Of a stretch of DNA of 64,000 nt, positions 58,580-64,000 are shown piece after piece. A program made the position numbers and the translations under genes. How positions within the stretch are numbered: the first letter of the stretch is position 1; the number at the start of each line of letters is the position of its first letter. Below the pieces are notes generated by a model. It worked only from the letters and a program-made list of their open reading frames with translations, was not told the DNA's origin and did no database searches. Source of the DNA: RUG563 sp045589355 (GTDB lineage: Bacteria; Bacillota; Clostridia; Christensenellales; Aristaeellaceae); contig JAZNOW010000011.1 of NCBI GenBank assembly GCA_045589355.1, positions 1 through 64,000 on the forward strand, given 5' to 3'.

Positions 58580-59719
58580 ATGGCAAAGAATAACGGTGCT
58601 GACGCTTACAAAAATCTGGTAAGGGTATTGCTTGTTTTGTTTGTGCTGCTGGTTGTTTGCGTGGCCGGCTATATGCTGATGGAACGCACCATTCAGACCC
58701 AGACGGAAGAAAACGCTGCCTATGCCAAGCAGGAAAATGAACTGCAGCAGCAGCGCTATCAGGAAGAACTGGCCGAATGGCAAGCGCAGCAAGTGAAGGC
58801 GGAAGATCCCACCTGGCCCCAGCCCAAACAGGATGGCTGGGATGTGGTGGACCTGACCGGCTTTGCCGTCAATAATCCCTACGATGTAAATGCCACCCGG
58901 CAGGAACTGCTGATGGGGAACATGATTCTGGTAAACAAATGGCACCCCCTGCCTGATGATTATTACGACGTGGCCAACGGAAACCTGCTGGCCGTTTACC
59001 AGACGGATAAGACCATCCCCGTTTCCGGCTCCAGCGTGAAGCTGATGCCCGATGCCCTTTCGGCCCTGAGCCAGATGCTGGCTGCCGCCAAGGAAGAGGG
59101 CCTGGAAAACTTCCTGATCGAAGAAGGCTACCGTTCCCTGGAAAAGCAGCAGCAGTATTACACCGAAGCGGAAAGCAACTACACCTCCCGCTATTCCGGT
59201 GAGGCGCTGAAACAGAAGACCATCGCATCCGGCGTGAATTACCCCGGCACCAGCGAATACCAGAGCGGCTTTGCCTTCAATCCCCGCCGCTACCTTTCCG
59301 GTGACAGTGAATTCAATTCCGCCAAGTTCTACGATACCCCTCATTCCGACTGGCTGCTTGAAAACGGCTGGAAGTACGGCTTTGTGTTCCGCTTCCCGGT
59401 GGCTGGCTATCCCAACGAGACCGTGGTGGACAAGAGCTACAAAACCGGCGTGAGCAGCAAGCTGATGGTGTACCGCTACGTGGGCGAAGGGCACGCTGCC
59501 GTGATGCACAACACCAATATGTGCATGGAAGAATATGTGGAATACCTGATGGCCCATCCCCACATTGCCGTGTATGAAAACGGCGTGCTCAAGTATGAAA
59601 TTACCCGCAAGAACGTGAACACCCAAAACGGCGCCACGGTGGAAGTATCCGGCAATGCCAAGGATTACAGCGTGAGCATGGATAACTGCGGCGGCGTGAT
59701 CGTCTGCATGAGCTACTGA
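58580..59719 (+). CDS. Membrane-anchored VanY-like (M15B) protein, zinc site lost
   Basis: A 379-residue protein with an N-terminal membrane helix (about 13-35), a Gln/Glu-rich coiled segment (about 40-75) and an M15B D,D-carboxypeptidase-like domain (about 110-335). The normal SxHxxGxAxD zinc motif reads SEYQSGFAFN (residues 225-234), so the His and Asp are Tyr and Asn. The later ligand in PWHxRYVG is also missing (MVYRYVGEGHA). LIEEGYRSLEKQQQYY and MCMEEYVEYL are kept, so the fold is probably intact. It is likely a wall-binding pseudoenzyme. Start at 58580 after GGAAGGTGA. Confidence 0.8.
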   Translation: MAKNNGADAYKNLVRVLLVLFVLLVVCVAGYMLMERTIQTQTEENAAYAKQENELQQQRYQEELAEWQAQQVKAEDPTWPQPKQDGWDVVDLTGFAVNNPYDVNATRQELLMGNMILVNKWHPLPDDYYDVANGNLLAVYQTDKTIPVSGSSVKLMPDALSALSQMLAAAKEEGLENFLIEEGYRSLEKQQQYYTEAESNYTSRYSGEALKQKTIASGVNYPGTSEYQSGFAFNPRRYLSGDSEFNSAKFYDTPHSDWLLENGWKYGFVFRFPVAGYPNETVVDKSYKTGVSSKLMVYRYVGEGHAAVMHNTNMCMEEYVEYLMAHPHIAVYENGVLKYEITRKNVNTQNGATVEVSGNAKDYSVSMDNCGGVIVCMSY

Positions 59720-59728
59720 TAAACAATA

Positions 59729-59765
59729 AAACAGCTGCTTCCTTTACGAAGCGGCTGTTTTTTTC
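59729..59765 (+). terminator. Terminator after the VanY-like gene
   Basis: A 13-bp stem with one mismatch (59729-59741 with 59748-59760), then Ts. Confidence 0.9.
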
Positions 59766-59769
59766 CAAT

Positions 59770-59802
59770 GAAAAACGACCCCGCAATTGCAGGGCCGTTT
59801 TT
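59770..59802. terminator. Bidirectional terminator upstream of 59873
   Basis: A nearly perfect inverted repeat with A run on the left and T run on the right (arms AAAACG... and ...CGTTTT), well placed to end the leftward HPr-like transcript. Confidence 0.75.
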
Positions 59803-59872
59803 GCTTGGGCTTGTGTATATGAAAGCCGCAAGGGCCGTTTGGCGAAGTATTCGCGCCGTAAGGCGCCAAGGT

Positions 59873-60118
59873 TCACGCCTTCACGATATAGTTTTCGATG
59901 GCAGAGATCAGTTCGGGGATCTTTTCGTCTTCCATATCGTTGGTGTCGATGAACATGGTGTCACGGGCAGAATACATCATCGCCAGAATGCCCAGGGTGG
60001 ACTTGGGGTCGATACAGAACTTTTCGGAACGCAGCAGCACTTCTTCATTGAAGCGCTTGCAGATGTTGGAAAGCTGTTCGGCGGCCTTCATGGATTCGAC
60101 GCGGATGTGAATTTTCAT
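59873..60118 (-). CDS. HPr-like protein without the active-site histidine
   Basis: An 81-residue HPr-fold protein. The regulatory serine region is kept (DPKSTLGILAMMY, Ser40, matching HPr Ser46). The place of the phosphorylated His15 motif (GIHARPA in HPr) reads VESMKAAEQLS, with no His. So it cannot pass phosphate in a PTS but could still be a target of HPr kinase, as Bacillus Crh is. It may act in catabolite control with CcpA. The start at 60118 follows AGGAG and a 5' leader with two hairpins. There are no PTS genes nearby. A conserved-looking C-terminus (DTNDMEDEKIPELISAIE) suggests a distinct subfamily. Confidence 0.8.
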   Translation of the reverse strand: MKIHIRVESMKAAEQLSNICKRFNEEVLLRSEKFCIDPKSTLGILAMMYSARDTMFIDTNDMEDEKIPELISAIENYIVKA

Positions 60119-60192
60119 TGTGTGACATCTCCTTTCGATGGGCCTTTTGCCCAGGGTATGGTGTGATGTGGAGCATCCTTCTCCACACCGCA

Positions 60193-60221
60193 ATTGTATC
60201 AAAAGGTAACCAGATAATCAA
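60193..60221 (-). promoter_or_regulatory. Promoter of the HPr-like gene
   Basis: On the minus strand TTGATT (60216-60221), 17-base spacer, TACAAT (60193-60198). The leader that follows has a TGTGGAG/CTCCACA hairpin (about 60166-60187) and a TGGGC/GCCCA hairpin (about 60140-60154). Confidence 0.7.
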
Positions 60222-60375
60222 TCTCGGAAGAATGAATCAAGTTTGATGCCCGTTTTTGTGGAGATGTCATAAACGGTAACTCAAAAAGACAATGGCGATT
60301 ACGGAATAGACAAATACATGACCACAAAACACAAAAATGCAGGAATTTTGGGTACAAAAATACCATGCAGACGAA

Positions 60376-60480
60376 CAGGCTTCCCCGCAGCACACGCCTA
60401 AGATGCTTACTGCTGCTTCCTTCCGGACCTGACAGGGTTCACACCGCAGCATCGCACAGGACCCGCCCGCCTACACGGCA
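60376..60480 (-). ncRNA. ffs: Signal recognition particle RNA (small type)
   Basis: On the minus strand the universally conserved SRP domain IV is read: GTCAGGTCCGGAAGGAAGCA, with the asymmetric loop and GGAA tetraloop that bind Ffh. The flanks GGGTCCTGTGCGA and TGTGCTGCGGGG pair as in helix 5/8 of B. subtilis scRNA. A TATAAT promoter box is placed to start the RNA near 60480. The length of about 100 bases means it is the small 4.5S type without the Alu domain, unlike Bacillus. Confidence 0.93.
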
Positions 60481-60486
60481 AAAAGT

Positions 60487-60492
60487 ATTATA
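60487..60492 (-). promoter_or_regulatory. -10 element of the SRP RNA gene
   Basis: TATAAT on the minus strand; the -35 is unclear and would overlap the terminator of the next gene. Confidence 0.65.
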
Positions 60493-60504
60493 CAGGATAG
60501 ATGG

Positions 60505-60536
60505 AAAAAATGCAAGCCTAAAAAACGAAAAGGCTT
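60505..60536 (-). terminator. Terminator after the Dabb gene
   Basis: On the minus strand AAGCCT (60531-60536) pairs with AGGCTT (60514-60519), followed by GCA and a T run. Confidence 0.6.
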
Positions 60537-60819
60537 ATTCGCAGTCAAAAATGGCTTTGGAGAGGATGTATTTGCCGTACTGTTCTTTCCACTGAAGATG
60601 CAGGGCGGAATGGTTCCAGTTTTCCAGCGCCTCTTTTTCCATTTCCACCACGATCATCAGGTCAAACCGGTTTTCCAGCGGGATGCAGTTGGGATAAAGA
60701 AATGCACCCGAAACGCCGGGGATTTCTTTGGCGGAAGAAAAGAGGGCGGCAATTTCCTTTTCCATGGCGGACTTATCGGTTACCAGGGCATTGTATTTGA
60801 CGATGATATGATGCTTCAA
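60535..60819 (-). CDS. Dabb (stress-responsive alpha/beta barrel) protein
   Basis: A 94-residue ferredoxin-like protein of the Dabb family. The opening HHIIVKYNA strand, the ENRFDLMIVVEMEKEALENW middle and the HLQWKE end are typical. Members form dimeric barrels, some being small-molecule cyclases, many uncharacterised. The start is TTG 60819, eight bases after GGAGG; the first ATG in frame is 18 codons in. A promoter with TTGTCT (60875-60880), 17-base spacer and TATGAT (60852-60857) on the minus strand lies directly downstream of the PBP gene. Confidence 0.82.
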   Translation of the reverse strand: MKHHIIVKYNALVTDKSAMEKEIAALFSSAKEIPGVSGAFLYPNCIPLENRFDLMIVVEMEKEALENWNHSALHLQWKEQYGKYILSKAIFDCE

Positions 60820-60851
60820 GGGGAGAGCCTCCTTTGCATATCGTTTTTTCT

Positions 60852-60880
60852 ATCATAGCAGGAAAAGAGCCAAAAGACAA
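60852..60880 (-). promoter_or_regulatory. Promoter of the Dabb gene
   Basis: On the minus strand TTGTCT, 17-base spacer, TATGAT with a TGC extension. Confidence 0.7.
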
Positions 60881-60887
60881 TCTTTTC

Positions 60888-63386
60888 TTATTCCCCGCTG
60901 TACCAGAAAAGGGAAAGGGCGTCCCGGGATGCAGGTGCCTCTTCTTCTTTTCCAAACAGAAAGCCGGTAATATCTTCCCACAGATTGGCGCCCAGCGTGG
61001 GGGCTTTTGCCCTTGCCACCTGCACCGATTGGGCGCCTTCCAGCAAGACGCCGTTGGACAAAAGCTCCGAATGAATGGGTATGACGCGGTAGGTGTATTC
61101 CACTCCCAGCCTTGCTTTTGCGTCGGTATAGGTGAGGGTCTGGCCGGCGGTGGCGTACAATTCATTCAGGATGATGCTTTCGCCGATGGCATCCCGCTGG
61201 ATGCGGTAAAGGCCGGCATCCTTGGTGGTCATGACAAGCACCGGGTTGCCCTTGCCGTTGTGGGTGACATAAAAGCCGGAGAGGGCACGGGGCGCATTCC
61301 AGATGTTGGATTCCTGGGTGGGACGGTTTGTCGCCAGAAAGACTTCGGAATAGCTGTAATCCTTGGGGGTGAGGGAAGTGGCCAACATGGGCTTTTTGGC
61401 CCATTCGATGGATTTTTTGTCGATTTTCAGCCACACAATGCCATCGGCGGTAAGGAATTCCGGCTTGGCTTTGCCGGCATAATAGTTTTTGAAAAATGCG
61501 GTGGCCATGGCTGCGGTGAAATCGCCGCCCGATACCCAGGACTGCATTTTGTGCTTGCTGTCCGGGTTATCGAACCCCATCCAACAGGCGGTGGAAAGGC
61601 TGCTGTTGTAGGCGGCCATCCAGATATCCCGGTTGCCGCCGCCGGTCATGTTGACGGTACCGGTTTTGCCGGCAACGGGGATGCCTGCGCCGGACAGCTT
61701 GGCGCCGGTGCCGGAAGAAGTGACGGTTTGCAGCAGACTGGTCATCAGATACGCTGTCTGAGGGGAAAGGACACGGGTGCCTTCTTCTTCATGAAGGAAA
61801 AGGGTATTGCCGGCAGCATCGGTAATGCGTTCCACAAAATAGGGCGGATAGAACGTGCCGCCGTTGGCAAAGGGGGCATAGGCGGCTGCCAGCTGTACCG
61901 GGGATACGCCGTAGGTCATGGAGCCAAGGCCCAGGGAAAGGTTAGAGTCCCGGTCATCCAGGGGAATGCCTACTTTGGTGAGATAATCCCGGGCAGACTG
62001 GATGCCGATATCGTTCAGCAACCCTACGGTGGCCACGTTCAGGCTGTTTTTGAGGGCGGTGCGCACGGTTACGGCACCGTAATAGAGGTGGCCGCTGTTG
62101 CGGGGGGAATAGTTGCCGAATTTGCGGGGGGTATCATCCAGAACGCTGGCGGTCATATAGCCGTGGGACTGGATGGCCGGGGCAAACACGGCCAGCGGCT
62201 TCAGGGCCGAGCCTGGCTGGCGGCGCAGCTGGGTGGCCCGGTTCAGGCCCCGCTGCACCTGATAGCTGCGGCCCCCTGTGATGGCCCGCACCGCCCCCGT
62301 CTTCACGTCCACGCTGGCCATGGCGCCCTGCACCTGCTCGCCGTCCGAAGCGTCGGCAGGGAAAGCGCTGCTTTTTGCGAATTGCGCATCCATCACGTCC
62401 TGCTGCTGCGTATCCAGCGCCGTATAGATGTGGTAGCCGGATGCCAGCAGGGTATCTGCATCAAGGGAAAGCAGTTTCTGGGCTTCGTCAAGGGCAGCAT
62501 CGGTATACCAGCCGTACATGTTCTTTGTATCCTTCGGGGCAACAAGGGCTATTTCTTCCGCCAGGCTTTGCCGATAGGCTTCCTGAGTGAGCATATCGTT
62601 TTCCAGCATAGTGGAAAGGATGTAGTTGCGGCGGGAGGCGTTTGCCTCCATGTTCAGGTGCGGGGCATAGGCGGAAGGGGCTTTGATGATGGCGGCAAGG
62701 CAGGCGCCCTGGGCAGGGGTCAGTTCTTCTGCCGATACGCCGAAATAGGCCCGGGCGGCGGCTTCAATGCCGTAAGCACCGCGGCCAAAGTAGATGAAAT
62801 TCAGGTACATTTCCAGGATTTCTTCCTTGCTGCACTGCATTTCCAGCCGGGTGGCCAGGTAGATTTCTTCCATCTTCCGGGCGATGGTTTTCTGGCTGCT
62901 CAGGTGGCTGAGCTTGATCAGCTGCTGTGTGATGGTGGATGCGCCCTGGGAATACTCGCCGGAGCGGATGTTGGCAAGAATGGCGCTGAAAATGCGCACG
63001 ATATCAAAGCCGGAATGGTCGAAAAAGCGCAGGTCCTCGGCGGCCAGAAAGGCATCCTGCACATGCCGGGGCACCTTGGACAAAGGGATGCTGATGCGGT
63101 TCTGGCTGCTTTGCACCTTGGTAATTTCTGCACCGTGCATGTCGTACATGACGCCGGTCTGGGGCAGGTGGGTCAGCTTGTTCATATCAAGTGTTTGCCA
63201 ATGGCCCACGTCGAACACAAAATAAAAGGCAATGGCGGAAAAAACGAAAAGAACACCGGAAAACAGCAGGATCCTGCGGCCGGTATGACGTTTTCCTTTG
63301 GAAAGCCCATCCAGTTGAGCGGCTTCTTCCTTCTCTTCCCGTTTGTTCATTTTTTCCATGGAACGGGTCCATTTATCCTTGCGCAT
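60888..63386 (-). CDS. Class A penicillin-binding protein (PBP1A type)
   Basis: An 832-residue bifunctional peptidoglycan synthase. A basic cytoplasmic head and one membrane helix (about 33-55) are followed by the GT51 transglycosylase domain with AAEDLRFFDHSGFD (catalytic Glu), QGASTITQQLIK and a second Glu in KEEILEMYLNFIYFG. The transpeptidase domain has SxxK as PGSALKPLAVF, SxN as KNSLNVA and KTG as AGKTGTVNM. The C-terminal 130 residues look like an Fn3-type beta domain. The start at 63386 (MRKDKWTRS) follows AGGAGG; the longer open frame upstream crosses the promoter region. It is divergent from an FtsH-like gene. Confidence 0.93.
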   Translation of the reverse strand: MRKDKWTRSMEKMNKREEKEEAAQLDGLSKGKRHTGRRILLFSGVLFVFSAIAFYFVFDVGHWQTLDMNKLTHLPQTGVMYDMHGAEITKVQSSQNRISIPLSKVPRHVQDAFLAAEDLRFFDHSGFDIVRIFSAILANIRSGEYSQGASTITQQLIKLSHLSSQKTIARKMEEIYLATRLEMQCSKEEILEMYLNFIYFGRGAYGIEAAARAYFGVSAEELTPAQGACLAAIIKAPSAYAPHLNMEANASRRNYILSTMLENDMLTQEAYRQSLAEEIALVAPKDTKNMYGWYTDAALDEAQKLLSLDADTLLASGYHIYTALDTQQQDVMDAQFAKSSAFPADASDGEQVQGAMASVDVKTGAVRAITGGRSYQVQRGLNRATQLRRQPGSALKPLAVFAPAIQSHGYMTASVLDDTPRKFGNYSPRNSGHLYYGAVTVRTALKNSLNVATVGLLNDIGIQSARDYLTKVGIPLDDRDSNLSLGLGSMTYGVSPVQLAAAYAPFANGGTFYPPYFVERITDAAGNTLFLHEEEGTRVLSPQTAYLMTSLLQTVTSSGTGAKLSGAGIPVAGKTGTVNMTGGGNRDIWMAAYNSSLSTACWMGFDNPDSKHKMQSWVSGGDFTAAMATAFFKNYYAGKAKPEFLTADGIVWLKIDKKSIEWAKKPMLATSLTPKDYSYSEVFLATNRPTQESNIWNAPRALSGFYVTHNGKGNPVLVMTTKDAGLYRIQRDAIGESIILNELYATAGQTLTYTDAKARLGVEYTYRVIPIHSELLSNGVLLEGAQSVQVARAKAPTLGANLWEDITGFLFGKEEEAPASRDALSLFWYSGE

Positions 63387-63474
63387 GCACCCTGCGCCTC
63401 CTTTCATGGCCATTGTGCCCGGAAAAAGCCTGCCATAAAGATGAGAATGATTGGCAGCGTACCACATATTACCG

Positions 63475-63504
63475 TGGACAGGCGCTGCAGGCGGTTTGTA
63501 TACT
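63475..63504 (+). promoter_or_regulatory. Promoter of the FtsH-like gene
   Basis: TGGACA (63475-63480), 18-base spacer, TATACT (63499-63504). The -10 lies inside the palindrome at 63494-63516. Confidence 0.6.
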
Positions 63505-63516
63505 GTACATACAAAC
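63494..63516. promoter_or_regulatory. Operator-like palindrome between PBP and FtsH-like genes
   Basis: A perfect 8-bp inverted repeat, GTTTGTAT-(7)-ATACAAAC, overlaps the -10 of the rightward promoter, the classic place for a repressor dimer. Confidence 0.6.
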
Positions 63517-63536
63517 AACCGGAAGGATGGAACAAC

Positions 63537-64000
63537 ATGCAAAAAGAAAGAAAATGGGCTGCCGGGCTGCTTGCCGTGATGTTTGCGGCGCTTTGCCTGG
63601 CATTGCTGACAGAGGATACACGAAATGAGCGCAGGGAGGTGGCATACCCTGCTTTTATGGCAATGGCAAAAGAGGGAAGTGTGGAAAAGGTGCTGCTTGA
63701 AGATGCAGGCTTGTGGCAGGCTACCCTAAAAAACGGAGAAGAGATCCTGACCCCCAATCCCCGAACGCCGGATGCCAAAGCGTCGCTTCTGGAGATGGGG
63801 ATCCATGTGGAAGAAAAGGAAAAAGTGCACGTTGCGCCGCTGCTTGTGATGGGGATGCTTTTGTTTCTGATGCTTCGGCAGCAGAAGGGAAGCGGCATGG
63901 AAAAAATGATGCATACAGACAGCGGAGGAAAAGGAGAAAAGATCACCTTTGAGGATCTTGTGATCGGCGAAGAAACGCTCAGCGGTATGCAGGATCTGGT
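63537..64000 (+). CDS. FtsH-like AAA zinc metalloprotease, 3' partial
   Basis: The frame from ATG 63537 stays open to the window end (154 codons). It shows the FtsH layout: a short cytoplasmic start, a membrane helix (GLLAVMFAALCLALL), an outside domain of about 70 residues, a second helix (APLLVMGMLLFLML), then a linker and ITFEDLVIGEETLSGM. This last stretch lies where FtsH has TFxDVAGxDEAK, just before the AAA domain. The match is imperfect (no Ala-Gly), so it could be a divergent paralogue. The AAA core and HExGH site lie beyond the window. GGAAGGA precedes the start. FtsH degrades membrane proteins and short-lived regulators. Confidence 0.62.
   Translation, partial: MQKERKWAAGLLAVMFAALCLALLTEDTRNERREVAYPAFMAMAKEGSVEKVLLEDAGLWQATLKNGEEILTPNPRTPDAKASLLEMGIHVEEKEKVHVAPLLVMGMLLFLMLRQQKGSGMEKMMHTDSGGKGEKITFEDLVIGEETLSGMQDL

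Overview
The window comes from a spore-forming, Gram-positive (Bacillota, class Clostridia) bacterium with a fairly GC-rich genome. SpoIVFA/SpoIVFB and a SpoIID-family protein point to endospore formation. The GH5, GH51, GH74 and GH31 enzymes and the multi-sugar ABC ATPase suggest a plant-fibre-degrading gut or rumen organism. A Christensenellales/Aristaeella-like lineage is my guess and cannot be proven from this sequence. Promoters are clear TTGnnn-17-TATAAT types, intrinsic terminators are strong, and at least five genes start with TTG.

Layout. 1-2.7 kb: a GH5 glucanase (5' cut by the window edge), a GH51 arabinofuranosidase and a Cys-rich DUF6171 protein. 2.7-8.4 kb: spoIVFA-spoIVFB, rnhA, an alpha/beta hydrolase and a Ca2+-type P-ATPase. 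8.5-16.5 kb: a secreted phosphodiester-glycosidase-like protein with a 39-bp minisatellite, then a leftward operon of metallophosphoesterase, polyphosphate kinase, a membrane glycosyltransferase-like protein and an MFS transporter. 16.6-24.3 kb: radA, a six-repeat peptidoglycan-binding protein, a SpoIID-like lipoprotein, an EF-G paralogue and rplM-rpsI. 24.3-26.3 kb: an AT-rich, decayed stretch with a collagen-like gene broken by an in-frame TGA. 26.3-37.6 kb: one 3774-residue sortase-anchored adhesin built from Cna_B and pilin-type isopeptide domains, with an LRR/beta-grasp module inserted into one of them. 37.8-41.7 kb: GH74, SDR and methyltransferase. 41.8-45.5 kb: a four-gene operon joining a MotA/ZorA-like and MotB/ZorB-like ion-driven motor to an anchored extracytoplasmic protein and a VanX-like D,D-dipeptidase. 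46.1-50.0 kb: a GH31 and uncharacterised TIM-barrel operon. 50.1-59.7 kb: two L,D-transpeptidase paralogues, a Nudix hydrolase, a secreted caspase-like protein, an MsmK/UgpC ATPase, a sirtuin and a catalytically broken VanY-like protein. 59.8-64 kb: an HPr-like protein without the active-site His, the SRP RNA, a Dabb protein, a class A PBP and the start of an FtsH-like protease.

Two themes recur. One is plant cell-wall (xyloglucan, arabinan, glucan) breakdown. The other is remodelling of the cell's own envelope: PBP, L,D-transpeptidases, M15 peptidases, SpoIID, PG-binding repeats and a PG-anchored motor. The strongest candidate for an undescribed system is the motor plus dipeptidase operon at 41.8-45.5 kb. 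The secreted caspase-like protein, the L,D-transpeptidases with tandem Cys modules and the His-less HPr are also worth following up.
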